NCBI RefSeq assembly: GCF_021582875.1
Contig: NZ_CP091138.1
Location: 3,038,001 to 3,102,000 of the forward strand
From: Microbacterium sp. KUDC0406
GTDB taxonomy: Bacteria > Actinomycetota > Actinomycetes > Actinomycetales > Microbacteriaceae
Direction of reading: 5' to 3'
DNA: 64,000 nucleotides
Of this stretch, positions 35,270 through 47,962 are shown one piece after another. How positions within the stretch are numbered: the stretch's first letter is position 1; each line of letters opens with the position of its first letter. A model generated the notes under the pieces. The model was not told the origin of the DNA, searched no databases, and was given only the letters and a program-made list of their open reading frames with translations. The translations under genes were made by a program, and so were the position numbers.

Positions 35270-37909
35270 TCACGTCGCGTCGATTGACATCATGGACGTG
35301 AACACGCGCTCGCAGGCGCCCTGATCGCGGAACGCGAAGAAGCGCTTGGCGCGTGCCCGGTACTCCTCCCATTCCGATCCGCGCTGGGTGATCGCCGCCG
35401 CGACGGAGTCGACTGTCGCTGACACGTCCGTTGTCACCGGTCCGAAGCCGTCGGTGCCGTACGAGAAGTACCCGGGGCGGTGGGGATGATCAGCGAAAAA
35501 CGCTTCCCGGTCGAATTGGAAGTAGACGGCGGGCGTGCCGATGAAGGCGCTATCGAACGCGATCGACGAGTAGTCCGTGACCAGCAGGGAGCCGTTGGCG
35601 ATCAGGCTCTGAATGTTGGTGGTTGCATATGTCTTCACCGTGACGTGGTCGGGCAGTTGCAGTCGGCCGATGTGCGGTTCCAGGTTCGGATGGGAAACGA
35701 AGATGATCTGCTTCCCGGCCTCAGCTGCGGCGAGGCGCAGCGCCTCCGACTGAAGCAGCGTGGTCCAGGCGCGGACGTACTCGGATTCTTCGAAGCCGGG
35801 AGCGAGTTCCCGCGAGTTTCCCTTGCCAGTTGCAGGACCCAGCAAGTACTCGCGCCACGTTGGGATGACGAGGATGTAGGGCCGCTCCGCAGGTGCCATG
35901 CTGGCGAGCCGCAGGAGTGCATCGTGCCGGGGAAACCCCGTGAGGGCGGACTCTCGCTCGGTGAATACATAAGGGGAACCATTCCCGACGAATGCCTCCT
36001 GCTCGTCGGGGCCGACGGAGATGATTCGCCGGATCGGCTTCGGATTCAGCCAACGGGAGATGTCGTCCTTGGTGACTCCGTGCTGCAAGAAGGTGTAGTT
36101 CCAGCTCCGCCCGGGGAACCGCTTCGGATGCAGAGGCTGGACAACGTATTTGTCGATGTGCGAGGAAGCGAGATGCTTCGCGCGAAGGAGGAGAAGCGTG
36201 TGCTGCCATGAGCCGAAAGCAACGACGCGGAACCCTTCCTTTCTGAGTCGAGACCAATCCGACGACTTCTTCGAAATCACGAACCAGGAGTTGATCTCAG
36301 GCTTGTGCTCCGAGACCCACCGGTACAGATGCTCGGCATTGTCCTGAGCTTGGGTGTCTCGATCCATGAACACCCAGGCATCTGCGTAGCGATTCGTGCG
36401 GGTGGCGATGAGACGTGTGAGCCGATCCCAGACACGAAAGAAGCGAGGACTGTTGCCCTGCAGAATGCGGCGAGCCTGTGTCTGTCGACGCCTGAAACTT
36501 GCGACGAGTCGTGCGCGTCGGCTGCTCTGACTATTGAGTTGCAGCGCACGCTGCGAGTAGCTGCCTCGGAAGCCGACACGGCGGGCCAATGCAGGCGAAA
36601 GCGTCCATGAGGCGGCTGCGTCTGTCGCCAGCTGAAAGCGTCGTGCCACGCCGTCTACGGACACGGTCATTCCCTCGTGGAAGGGAATCCAGACGATCCG
36701 CTCATGAACGAGGTTGCTCCGGAAGTACCTGATGCCGCGGTACTTGCTCCAGACTGGCTCAACTGGCGTGCCCTGAGATACGAACTGCTCATCAGCAGAA
36801 TCAGACCGGGTGGTGTAGTACTTGACCTGCGCGAGCCCCCGGGTCTCGTCGATGCGCCAAAGAGTAACGGGAAACTGCGAAAGATCCGCCCCTCGGAGTG
36901 CGAGGAGGCCGACGCGAACTTCGGTGGAAAGATACGAGATCACGTATTCGGAGATCGCTTCATCGTCGATGTAGACGAGTACCCGCTTGACGGAGTCGAG
37001 GAACGCGCCACAAACCTCGTCTGTCAGGCCTTTCGTAGGTGTGTGGATTCGGGCATCCGCGCTGAAATACCACGACATGTCATACAGGAGGACATTTTGC
37101 ACGAATCGTGGCAGACTGCCGCGTTTCGCGGCGATGTCCTCAGCGAGCCGCAACCATCCGCGAGTCGGAACTGTGAGGTACTTCTCGGGCTTCGACCAGC
37201 TCGAGCTCACCAGCGAACTCGCATCCGAACGCGTGCGGTAGTAGTAATAGGCCGAAGGCAACGTCTGTACGACGGGATCATCAAACACGGCAAGATAGCG
37301 TGTGACCAGATCAGCATCTTCAAAGTTCGGCCGAAGCTCGGTGTCGAAGTTCAGATCCTGAGCGCGCAGGACGGCGTGTCGGAGGAAGCTTGTCGCGCCG
37401 GATATCTTGAGCGCCGCAGGGCTGTCCAGTAAATGAAGGCGTCGAGGTCCTCCATTGAACATTCCGCGCAGGGGATGGCTGTTGCGATACGTCCCGTCGG
37501 ACTCATTGAACATGATCAGCGGAGTCGCCACGAGACTGAGCGAGTCATCGGCGCCCTGCAATGCGCTGCGCACCTGGCTGAGGTAATCAGATGCCAGGAT
37601 GTCATCCGGATCTGGAAACGACAGCCATTCTCCTGTAGCAATCGCGAGTCCCGCATTGCGGGCGCTACTGGCTCCGCCATTCTCCTGGCGAACGAGGTGA
37701 CCGGAACGCATAGTGCCGGCCTTCGACTCCAGCCATCTCGTGATGAGGGCGTGCGACGCGTCGGGTGATCCGTCGTCGATGAACACAATCTCGACGTCGG
37801 AGAGGTCCTGACCATCGAGGCTGGACAAGAAGTCCGATAGGTACTCCTCGACACCGTAGACGGCAACAATGAGACTGATCAGAGGCGTTGTTGATGGCAT
37901 TTCGGTCAT
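35270..37909 (-). CDS. Fused GT2 glycosyltransferase / CDP-glycerol glycerophosphotransferase
   Basis: 879 residues. The N-terminal GT-A domain (about 8-235) has LISLIVAVYGVEEYLSDFLS, FIDDGSPDAS, ENGGASSARNAGL and LSFPDPDDILASDYL. The C-terminal TagF/TagB-type domain (about 520-870) has NYTFLQHGVTKDD, a TGFPRHDALL loop, IFVSHPNLEPHI and LVTDYSSIAFD. It would both glycosylate and polymerise a poly(alditol-phosphate) chain from CDP-alditol. The start overlaps the stop of the next transferase gene in ATGA, so the three transferases are one operon, although base composition changes at that joint: this gene is AT-richer, the next two are typical high-GC. Confidence 0.9.
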   Translation of the reverse strand: MTEMPSTTPLISLIVAVYGVEEYLSDFLSSLDGQDLSDVEIVFIDDGSPDASHALITRWLESKAGTMRSGHLVRQENGGASSARNAGLAIATGEWLSFPDPDDILASDYLSQVRSALQGADDSLSLVATPLIMFNESDGTYRNSHPLRGMFNGGPRRLHLLDSPAALKISGATSFLRHAVLRAQDLNFDTELRPNFEDADLVTRYLAVFDDPVVQTLPSAYYYYRTRSDASSLVSSSWSKPEKYLTVPTRGWLRLAEDIAAKRGSLPRFVQNVLLYDMSWYFSADARIHTPTKGLTDEVCGAFLDSVKRVLVYIDDEAISEYVISYLSTEVRVGLLALRGADLSQFPVTLWRIDETRGLAQVKYYTTRSDSADEQFVSQGTPVEPVWSKYRGIRYFRSNLVHERIVWIPFHEGMTVSVDGVARRFQLATDAAASWTLSPALARRVGFRGSYSQRALQLNSQSSRRARLVASFRRRQTQARRILQGNSPRFFRVWDRLTRLIATRTNRYADAWVFMDRDTQAQDNAEHLYRWVSEHKPEINSWFVISKKSSDWSRLRKEGFRVVAFGSWQHTLLLLRAKHLASSHIDKYVVQPLHPKRFPGRSWNYTFLQHGVTKDDISRWLNPKPIRRIISVGPDEQEAFVGNGSPYVFTERESALTGFPRHDALLRLASMAPAERPYILVIPTWREYLLGPATGKGNSRELAPGFEESEYVRAWTTLLQSEALRLAAAEAGKQIIFVSHPNLEPHIGRLQLPDHVTVKTYATTNIQSLIANGSLLVTDYSSIAFDSAFIGTPAVYFQFDREAFFADHPHRPGYFSYGTDGFGPVTTDVSATVDSVAAAITQRGSEWEEYRARAKRFFAFRDQGACERVFTSMMSIDAT

Positions 37910-39090
37910 TCTCGAGGGTGATCTGAGTGGGAAGCATGGTGAGGCAGGCAGACCTGCGCCAGCCGATCCGCCGCCGCCGTCACCCCGCCACTGTCGTCGA
38001 CGGCGACGAACTCGTGCAGCAGCCGCTCCATCGTCCCGGCATCCGCCGCCCCTTCCTCGACCTGCTGCACCAGCTGGTCCAGAGTCTCCGCGAGCGGCAG
38101 CCCCAGGTCATCCGGGAACGAGATGTAGAAGTCGCGGCGCTGGGTGTACTCGTCGCGGTCGGGGGCGATGAGGTATGACGGCACACCGGCGACGGCGGCC
38201 TCGAACACGGCCGAGGAGTAGTCGGTGATGAACACGTCTGCGACCAGCAGCATCTCCTGCGTCGACAGGCCGGGTGCGGTGCGCAGCCCGGCGCCCGTGG
38301 GCGCCGGGACCAGCGGATGCAGCTTGGTGATCGTCGCGTATCCGGCATCCGCCATCGCACGCGTCAGGTCGAGCGGATCGACGGTGGGGTCGAGGCCCTC
38401 GGTGCGGAACGTCGGCGCGTACAGCGCGACCTTCCTGCCCACCAGATCGGGGTACAGGTATTCGAAGCGCTTGCGCACCTTCGCCGCGACAGCCGGATCC
38501 CGCAGCCGGTCCACCCGCGGCAGCGGCGCGACGACCACCTTCGACACGTCGACGCCGAACGCGTCGGCGAACGGCGCGCGGCAGCGCTCGGCGCTGGCGA
38601 TCACGATGTCGTAGCCGTCGTGCATGCGCATCGCCTTGGCCAGCTTCGGGTCGCGCCCGCCGCGGCGACCCAGGATACTGACGCCGAACTTCTTCAGTGC
38701 ACCCAGCGCATGCCACAGCTGCACGACCGTCAGCCCGTCGGAGCGGGGCGTCGCCGACGCGATGATCGAGTAGCCGTCGACGACCAGCACCCGCGACGTG
38801 GACACGTGATACATCTCCACCAGCAGGTGTGCGGCGTATCCGAACTTGCGGATCACCCCGGGCGGCACCATCTTTGCGATCATCTGCACCTCGACGCCGG
38901 GATCGGCGCGCAGGATCGCCTGCTTCAGCAGTGCGAAGTCCGACGGCGGCCGATCGCTCTGCCGGGTCAGCAGCGTCACCTTGTCACGACGCGGCAGCAC
39001 CCGCATCGCAAGGCTCACGAGTGTCAGCGCGAGCCGCGCCGCGTAAGCGGCGACGATGTCGAGTCGCAGTCGCTGCATCATCGTCGTCAT
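37906..39090 (-). CDS. CDP-glycerol glycerophosphotransferase family protein (TagB/TagF-like)
   Basis: 394 residues of the teichoic-acid transferase fold: LWHALGALKKFGVS (acceptor histidine region), KVALYAPTFRTEGLDP, TITKLHPLVP and VFITDYSSAVFEAAV with the conserved DYSS near residue 290. The N-terminus (RLDIVAAYAARLALTLVSLAM) is a membrane-binding amphipathic helix. It adds an alditol-phosphate primer or extends a chain. High-GC codons, unlike the gene after it. Overlaps both neighbours by 4 nt. Confidence 0.9.
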   Translation of the reverse strand: MTTMMQRLRLDIVAAYAARLALTLVSLAMRVLPRRDKVTLLTRQSDRPPSDFALLKQAILRADPGVEVQMIAKMVPPGVIRKFGYAAHLLVEMYHVSTSRVLVVDGYSIIASATPRSDGLTVVQLWHALGALKKFGVSILGRRGGRDPKLAKAMRMHDGYDIVIASAERCRAPFADAFGVDVSKVVVAPLPRVDRLRDPAVAAKVRKRFEYLYPDLVGRKVALYAPTFRTEGLDPTVDPLDLTRAMADAGYATITKLHPLVPAPTGAGLRTAPGLSTQEMLLVADVFITDYSSAVFEAAVAGVPSYLIAPDRDEYTQRRDFYISFPDDLGLPLAETLDQLVQQVEEGAADAGTMERLLHEFVAVDDSGGVTAAADRLAQVCLPHHASHSDHPRE

Positions 39091-40259
39091 GAGACGGGCT
39101 CCTTCGGGCCATCCGAAGCGACCACGGCGACGCCCAGCAGCTCCCGCGCGATGCGCTCGCTGGACCGCCCGTCCAGTGCGCTGCAGAACTCCTCGCGGAA
39201 CGACACGAGCCGCGCCGGGTCGACCGCGGCCCCGCGGATCGCGTCGGCCAGCTCGTCATCGGACGACACCACGGGCCCGACCGAGTAGTGGTCGAACGGC
39301 CGGTAGAACGACCGCGCGGCGGTGTACTCCTGCAGGTCGGGCACGAAGAACAGGATCGGCCGCTCCAGCAGCGCGAACTCGAAGATCGCCGAGGAGTAGT
39401 CGGTGATCAGCACGTCGGTCGCCATCAGCAGGTCGTTCATGTCGCCGACGACGGATGCGTCGATCGTGCCGTCCGGCACGCCCTCCGCCGCGACGAACGG
39501 ATGCTGCCGCACGCCGATGCGCCAGCCGTCACCCAGGGCCGCGGCGATTCCGGGCCAATCGGCGGCGGGCGCCTGCTCGGCGCTGCGCTGCCCGTTGCCG
39601 CGGAACGTCGGCGCGTACACGACGAACCGCTCGGCCTCGCCGACCCCCAGCTCGCGCCGCACCCTGGCGCGGGTCGCCGCGACGGTCTCCGCATCGAAGA
39701 ACACGTCGGTGCGCGGCATCCCCCACGCGTGCACCCGATCGAGCGCGATGCCGAATGCCTCCGCGTAGTCGGGACGGATCTCCTCCGAGCTGACGATCGC
39801 GTCGGTGTAGTTGCGGTGGATCTCGCTGCCCGGCGTCGGCCCCCCGGGCAGGCCGGCACGACTGTGTCCGACGCGCTTGAACGCCCCGGCCGCATGCCAG
39901 AGCTGAACGAGTCGCGAACCGCGCCGGATGCGGAAGCGGTAGATCAGCGGGTAGAAGTCGTCCAGCACGATCACCGGGCTGGTGGCGATCAGGTACGGCA
40001 GGCGCAGCACGTCGCGCAGCGAGCGGCGGGAAGCCAGACGGGGCTTGAAGACACCGATGATCTCGGCGCCCGAGTCGACTGTCAGCAGCGCGTCGCGCAG
40101 GTACGCCATGTTGCCGGCGAAGTCGCGGTGCGAGTCCGAGAGGAACAGGACGCGGTTCGCCTTGACCGGTGCGACGAGTCGCCAGAATCCGTGGGGGATG
40201 CTGTACGGCAGGAATCGGACCGCGCGCAGCAGTCGACTCCTCCTGAGCCACTGTCGCAT
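39087..40259 (-). CDS. CDP-glycerol glycerophosphotransferase family protein (TagB/TagF-like)
   Basis: 390 residues, a paralogue of the following gene: LWHAAGAFKRVGHSRAG, FVVYAPTFRGNG, RIGVRQHPFVA and VLITDYSSAIFEFAL. The N-terminus RSRLLRAVRFLPYSIPHGFW is basic and suits membrane association. First gene of the three-transferase operon. One of the pair may be the primase and the other a second-step enzyme; the sequence does not assign them. Confidence 0.9.
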   Translation of the reverse strand: MRQWLRRSRLLRAVRFLPYSIPHGFWRLVAPVKANRVLFLSDSHRDFAGNMAYLRDALLTVDSGAEIIGVFKPRLASRRSLRDVLRLPYLIATSPVIVLDDFYPLIYRFRIRRGSRLVQLWHAAGAFKRVGHSRAGLPGGPTPGSEIHRNYTDAIVSSEEIRPDYAEAFGIALDRVHAWGMPRTDVFFDAETVAATRARVRRELGVGEAERFVVYAPTFRGNGQRSAEQAPAADWPGIAAALGDGWRIGVRQHPFVAAEGVPDGTIDASVVGDMNDLLMATDVLITDYSSAIFEFALLERPILFFVPDLQEYTAARSFYRPFDHYSVGPVVSSDDELADAIRGAAVDPARLVSFREEFCSALDGRSSERIARELLGVAVVASDGPKEPVS

Positions 40260-40349
40260 GGAGTCGTTTACCAGTCGTTCATCTCTCGGGGGTTGTCATG
40301 AGTATACGAAACCGTCCTGACAAGAACCGGTTCGGGCCGCACGGGCGCA

Positions 40350-41781
40350 TCAGACCCGGACGTCCTTGGGGAAGCGCACGAACAGCAGCAGCACCAGCCC
40401 GATCAGCAGGATCAGGCCGATGCCGAGGACGCCGTAGATGATCGCCCCGAACCCGGCGAGGAACAGCGACCACGCCAGGGGCGACAGGAACGAGGCCACA
40501 CGGCCGGTCGTGGCGTACAGACCGAAGATCTCGCCCTGCTGGTCGGGCGGGGTGAGCCGCGTGAGCAGGCTGCGGCTGGCGGCCTGCGCCGGCCCGACGA
40601 ACGCGCACAGCAGCAGACCGCAGACCCAGAACACGATCGCGCCCAGGTCGCGCAGCGCGAACACCACGAACGCCATCGCGACGAGCCCGGTGAGCGTGAT
40701 CACGATCAGGCGCCGACGGGCCGATCGCGTCGTCCAGACGGCCGGCGAGGAGTGTCGAGACGCCGGCGACGAGGTTCGCGGCGAGACCGAACACGATCAC
40801 CTCGAGGAACGAGAAGCCGAAGCCCTGCGCCGCCAGCACCGCGCCGAAGGCGAAGACTCCGGCCAGTCCGTCGCGGTAGACCGCGGCGGCGAGCATGAAC
40901 CAGAACGTCGGCCGATTGGTGCGGAACAGGTTCGCGATGTTGTGCCCCAGCACGACGTAGGAGCGGAAGAAGCCCACCTTCGGCGAGGTGTCGTATGCCG
41001 GGGACTCCGGCACGTTCCGGAACATCGGGATCGAGAAGACCAGCGTCCACACCGCGCAGATCACGGCGACGAGCTTGAACGAGAGCGGGTCGTCCTGGCC
41101 GATCAGGAAGAGCACCGGGATGCAGACGATCAGCGCCACGACGCCGCCGACATACCCCAGGCCCCAGCCGAGACCCGAGATGCGCCCGACGTTCTTCGGT
41201 GTCGACACCTCGGACAGCATGGCGTAATAGCTGACGTTCCCGATCTCGCTGACGATCGCGGCGATCGCGACGGCGAGAGCGCCGAACCAGAAGAACTTCG
41301 GGTCGGCCTCGACGAAGAACAGCGAGAACTGCACCAGCGCGATCGCGATCGTCGCGCCGATCACCCACTTCTTCTTGCTGCCGCGGGCGTCGGCCTGCTG
41401 ACCGAGCACCGGGGCGAGCAGCAGGATCAGGATGCCGGCGGCGAAGTTCGCCCAGCCCCACCACTCGGAGAGATCCGTGAGTCCCTGGCAGTACGCGGAG
41501 CCGATGTAGGCGGAGTCGTTGCAGCTCATGTACGAGCCGTCTGCGAGCAGGCCGGACTCGCGCACGTCCGGCTCGAGGAACATCCGGCTCGTCAGGTACA
41601 GCGCGATCCAGACGAACGTCAGGATGACGGTGTTGAACGGCTGCATCGCCCAGTCCCACATCGCCCACGAGAGCACCCGCTTGCGCGGGACCGGCGTCTC
41701 GTCACCCCTCGCAGTGGACGTCGCGCCGAACGCCGCGAGGGCCCCGGTGCTGGCGGTGGGCGGCGGAACGTCGGCGGTCAT
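40350..41781 (-). CDS. MFS/UMF1-type transporter, interrupted by one frameshift
   Basis: The N-terminal two-thirds (WAMWDWAMQPFNTVILTFVW, typical of the Atg22/UMF1 group) run in one frame to GRLDDAIGP near base 40725. The last helices (ITLTGLVAMAFVVFALRDLG, then LLTRLTPPDQQGEIFGLYAT) continue in another frame to the stop at 40350. The uninterrupted frame runs instead into Arg/Pro/Ala-rich nonsense ending at 40279. A one- or two-base indel around 40715 explains it. About 475 residues when joined, 12 helices. Substrate unknown. It lies 91 nt after the teichoic-acid-like operon start on the same strand. Confidence 0.8.
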
Positions 41782-41929
41782 GGCGTCACGCTACCGGATG
41801 CCGGTTACCCGTGTGCTACCGGATGCCGGTCACGCACGTGCGGCCGAATCGATCGAAGGATGGATGCCGGCGCGGGGCGGCGCACAGTCGCAGTTCGTAG
41901 GCTGGAGTATCCCGACCTCGAGGAGATCC

Positions 41930-42397
41930 GTGTTCACCACTCCCGCGCGCCTGTTCCGCGTGCTCGCGATCGCCGAGGCGATCACCTGGACCCTGCTGAT
42001 CGGCGCGCTCATCGCGCGAGCCGTGGGCGCACCGCCGGTGCTCGTGACCGCAGCGGGCGGCATCCATGGATTCGTGTTCCTCTCCTACGGGGCGACCGCC
42101 GTGCTGCTGGCGTTCCACCAGCGCTGGCACGTCGGCGTCGCGATCACGGCGATCGCCAGCGCGATCGTGCCCTACGCCACCATCCCCGCCGAGATCTGGC
42201 TGCACCGCACCGGACGGCTGGCCGGCCAGTGGCGGATGGACGAGACCGAGGACCCGCGCGACCGCACCTGGTACGACCGCACCATGCGCTGGTTCCTGCA
42301 TCGCCCGTGGGTGCTCGCGCTGCTGATCCTCGTGCTGGTGGTGGCGATCTTCGCCGTGCTGCTGATGGTGGGGCCCCCGCAGCTGCCCGGCAAGTGA
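41930..42397 (+). CDS. DUF3817-type small integral membrane protein
   Basis: 155 residues with four hydrophobic segments: FRVLAIAEAITWTLLIGALI (9-28), GGIHGFVFLSYGATAVLLAF, VAITAIASAIVPYATIPAEI and VLALLILVLVVAIFAVLLMV. The His-Gly after the second segment is typical of DUF3817 proteins, whose role is unknown. GTG 41930 is chosen: GAGGAG lies 4 nt upstream and the first helix starts at once; the open frame extends further upstream but is antisense to the MFS gene. Confidence 0.78.
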   Translation: MFTTPARLFRVLAIAEAITWTLLIGALIARAVGAPPVLVTAAGGIHGFVFLSYGATAVLLAFHQRWHVGVAITAIASAIVPYATIPAEIWLHRTGRLAGQWRMDETEDPRDRTWYDRTMRWFLHRPWVLALLILVLVVAIFAVLLMVGPPQLPGK

Positions 42398-42484
42398 GGG
42401 CAGCGCGGCTGCGCGTCAGAGTGCCAGCTTCTGCCAGCCCGGCGGCGGGTCTCCTGTTCTGGGTGACGGCGCGGTCGCCGGGAC

Positions 42485-43122
42485 TCAGCCCCCGGCGCGA
42501 GCGCGGAGCGCGACGAAGATCGGTGCGGCGGTCCATCGCTCGTAGCTCTCGGCATCGACAGCCCGCAGCGCCTCGACCGGTTGAGGTTCGACCAGCCGCT
42601 CGAGCACGAACCCGGCGTCCGCGACCTCGTTGACCAGCGTGCTCATCGTCATGAGCTGGTACTCCATCGTCGCCTCGCCGAACGTGCGGGTCACCCAGCG
42701 CTCATCGAAGTACGAGCCGCCGAAGTAGCGCCAGTCCGCCATCGGATGCGTGGACGAGAGCACGAGCCAGCCGCCGGGCTTCAGGATGCGACGGACCTCG
42801 GCCAGGAAGCGCGGACGATCGCTGAGGTGATGGATCACCAGTGCGCAGACCACGCCGTCCTGCGAGTCGTGCGTCAGGAAGTCGAGAGGGTGTCGAGATC
42901 GTGGTGCACGATCGTGGCGGCCGGCGCCGCTTCCCGGGCGATCCCGGCGAGCACCTCGCTGCCCTCGACTCCGGTGACTCCTGCGCCCGCGGCACTGAGG
43001 ATCGCGGCCAGGTGTCCTGCGCCGCAGCCGAGGTCGGCGACATCCTGTCCGCTGATGTCACCGATCAGTGAGACGACGGCCGGGCGCTCGTGCAGAGAGT
43101 TCAACGTGAGGACACAAAGCAC
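42485..43122 (-). pseudogene. Class I SAM-dependent methyltransferase, frameshifted and probably 5' truncated
   Basis: The SAM-binding motif VADLGCGAGHLAAIL and the acidic end of strand 2 (VTGVEGSEVL) lie in the frame starting at 43122. Motif 4 onward (VCALVIHHLSDRPRFLAEVRRILKPGGWLVLSSTHP) lies in a second frame ending at 42485. Removing two bases from CTCTCG near 42887 joins them (HDLDTLDFLTHDS). The N-terminal helix before SLHERPAVVSLIG looks too short for the family, and a family B arm stands 70 nt upstream, so the 5' end may also be damaged. Substrate unknown. Confidence 0.72.
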
Positions 43123-43194
43123 GATGGCTCTTGACGAGTCTGCCCTCCTCGGGCTGCTCGGGGGAACTGAATCTCACCGATGTCTCTGACCCGT

Positions 43195-43225
43195 GGTCGT
43201 TGAGCGAGCGGAGCGAGACGAAACG
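43195..43225 (+). repeat. Family B single arm
   Basis: GGTCGTTGAGCGAGCGGAGC followed by GAGACGAAACG, with no matching right arm. It lies between the methyltransferase remnant and the DUF222/HNH gene. Confidence 0.9.
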
Positions 43226-43323
43226 GCGTCCGTGGCTCGAGTGGAAAAGTCGGTTCAATCTGGGGTTTAAGGTATGAGGCGAAACTGTGTTCGAATGTCG
43301 GTGGTGGTCGGTTGAATGGAGGT

Positions 43324-44768
43324 ATGAACAGCGACGTGGTGGACCGGTTGGCGGCTCTGGAGGCAGAGCTGTCCCGGGTGCTCGCCGACGCGTTCGAAGG
43401 AGAGGTGCTTCCGGATCTGCCCGATGCTGACCTGATGCGGCTGTTGGATGTCGCCGGGCGGGTCCAGCGGCGTGTGGACGGTGTGCTGGTGGAGGCGGCG
43501 GTGCAGGTGCGGGACCGGTCGGAGGGGCTGCGGGATGAGCGGCTGACGACCCGGCACGGATGCCAGAAGCCGCTCGACCTGCTCTCGATGGCGTGCCGGA
43601 TCGACAAGGGCCATGCGGCACGGCTGGTGCGTGCTGCCGGATACGCGGCCCGGGATCGGGGGATCACGGATGGGGTGTTCCTGCCCGCGAAGTACGACCG
43701 GCTGCGGGCCGCGCTGCTGGCCGGGGATGTCGGGCTGGGCGGGTTGCTGGCCGGGGCGGATCCGATCGAGCACTCCCGGGCCCGGATCAGCGAGGAGCAG
43801 CGGGTGGCGGCGGACCGGCTGGTCGCCGCCTATGCGACCGGCACCGTGCTGCACCCGCAGACCGGTGCGGAGATCGGGCGCGTCCCGGTCCCTCCGCCGG
43901 GGGAGGTGGCCGACTTCTCCCGGTCGGTCGTGGCAGCCCTGGACCCGGACGGGGCGGAGCCGGATGACGAGGTCGCCTCCCGCAACCGCGGATCCGGTTC
44001 GGCAGGCTCCGCGACGGGGTGTACCCGGTCTCCGGCGCCCTGCTGCCCGAGGTGTACGCACAGTGGCAGCGGCTGAATGATGCGCTGCTCAGTCCGCGGG
44101 CCGGCGCTGGGGTGTGCTTCGAAGACACCCCCGAACCGGAGAGCCCGAACGGTGGGGCCGATCATGGGGATGATCGCACTCGTGCGCAGAAGCTGCACGA
44201 CGCGCTCGCGACGATCCTGACCGTCGCCGCCCGCGGCGGGGAACTGCCCGACCTGGGCGGCGCCGCCCCCACCCTGCTGGTCACCGTCACCGCCGCGGAC
44301 TATGCCGCAGGTACCGGGTTCGCGCATGTGGACGGCGCCGATGACGGGCCGGTCCCGGTGCGGGTGGCGGCGCAGACCGGGTGTGCGGGTGGCATCCAGC
44401 GGGTGCTGTTCGACGAGCGTGGCCGCATCGTGGGGCTGGGCACGTCCGCGCGGATCTTCAACGCGTTGCAGCGGAGGGCGATCATCGCCCGCGACGGCGG
44501 GTGCATCGTGCCGGGGTGCACGATCCCGGCGACCTGGTGCGAGATCCACCACGTGAACGAGCACGCCGCCGGCGGGGCCACGCACACCGACAACGGTGTC
44601 GCACTGTGCTGGCATCACCACCGCACCCTGCACCTGTCGCACTGGCAGATCCGGATGAGACACGGGGTCCCGGAGATCCGCGGTCCCGCCTGGTGGGACG
44701 ACCACCGCGACTGGCACCCCACCAGCGCCGCGAGACGCCGCATGCTCGCGAATCGAGCCAGCCCCTGA
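43324..44768 (+). CDS. DUF222/HNH endonuclease family protein, interrupted by one frameshift
   Basis: This is the actinobacterial 13E12-like protein. The DUF222 part (LAALEAELSRVLADAFEGEV, then KPLDLLSMACRIDKGHAARLV) runs to about base 44000. The C-terminal part with HNH (GGCIVPGCTIPATWCEIHHV, NEHAAGGATHTDNGVALCWHHH) continues in the frame that ends at 44768. Adding one G to the GG at about 43989 gives RGIRFGRLRDGVYPVSG and one 481-residue protein. These genes exist in many copies per actinobacterial genome; their nuclease role is largely untested. A TTG at 43312 is an alternative start, since GGAGG is too close to ATG 43324. Confidence 0.85.
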
Positions 44769-44779
44769 GGCGCGCCCGG

Positions 44780-47356
<2,577 letters not shown>

Positions 47357-47357
<1 letters not shown>

Positions 47358-47950
47358 TGATGACCGACAAGAACTTCGATGAAGTTCCTGAGGACGAGGG
47401 GTCGGATGCTGCGGCATCCGGCCCCGCGCCGCAGGAGAACGACGCGACCGACGCCGAAGACCTGACGATCGACGACATCCTGAACGCCGAGCAGACCGCC
47501 GAGGCGGCTGCCGAGGACCACGCCCTCGAGGATGCCGAGAACGCGCTGCTCGTCGACCTCAAGCGCCTGCAGGCGGAGTACGCGAACTACCGTCGCCGCA
47601 CCGAGGAGCAGCGCCACATCGAGATCCAGCGCGCGAAGGGCGAGGCCGCCAAGGGTCTGCTGCCCGTGCTGGACGACCTGGCGCGCGCCGAGCAGCATGG
47701 CGATCTCACCGAGGGCTCGGCCTTCGCGGTGATCGCCGAGAAGCTCCGCTCCGTGGTCGACCGCCTCGGCGTCACGCCGTACGGCGAAGCCGGTGAGGAG
47801 TTCGATCCCCAGCAGCACGAGGCGATCTTCCAGCAGCCCACTCCGGGCGCCACCACCTCGACGATCCTCGAGGTCGTCGAGGTCGGCTACCGGCTGGGCG
47901 AAGTCGAACTGCGGCCGGCGAAGGTCGTCGTCGCGGTGCCTGCTGAGTAA
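47357..47950 (+). CDS. grpE: Nucleotide exchange factor GrpE
   Basis: The 197-residue DnaK partner speeds ADP release. An acidic, disordered N-terminus (EVPEDEGSDAAASG) is followed by a long coiled coil (LLVDLKRLQAEYANYRRRTEEQR) and the beta domain VGYRLGEVELRPAKVVV. The start overlaps the repaired dnaK stop (GTGATGATG), confirming the true dnaK end at 47357. GTG 47354 or ATG 47360 are also possible starts. Confidence 0.95.
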
Positions 47951-47962
47951 GCGGGGTGATCG

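Noticed and set aside
43324..44768. DUF222/HNH gene as part of a mobile element or restriction system
   Set aside because: No transposase, integrase, inverted ends or methyltransferase partner fits; these genes are ordinary multi-copy actinobacterial loci.
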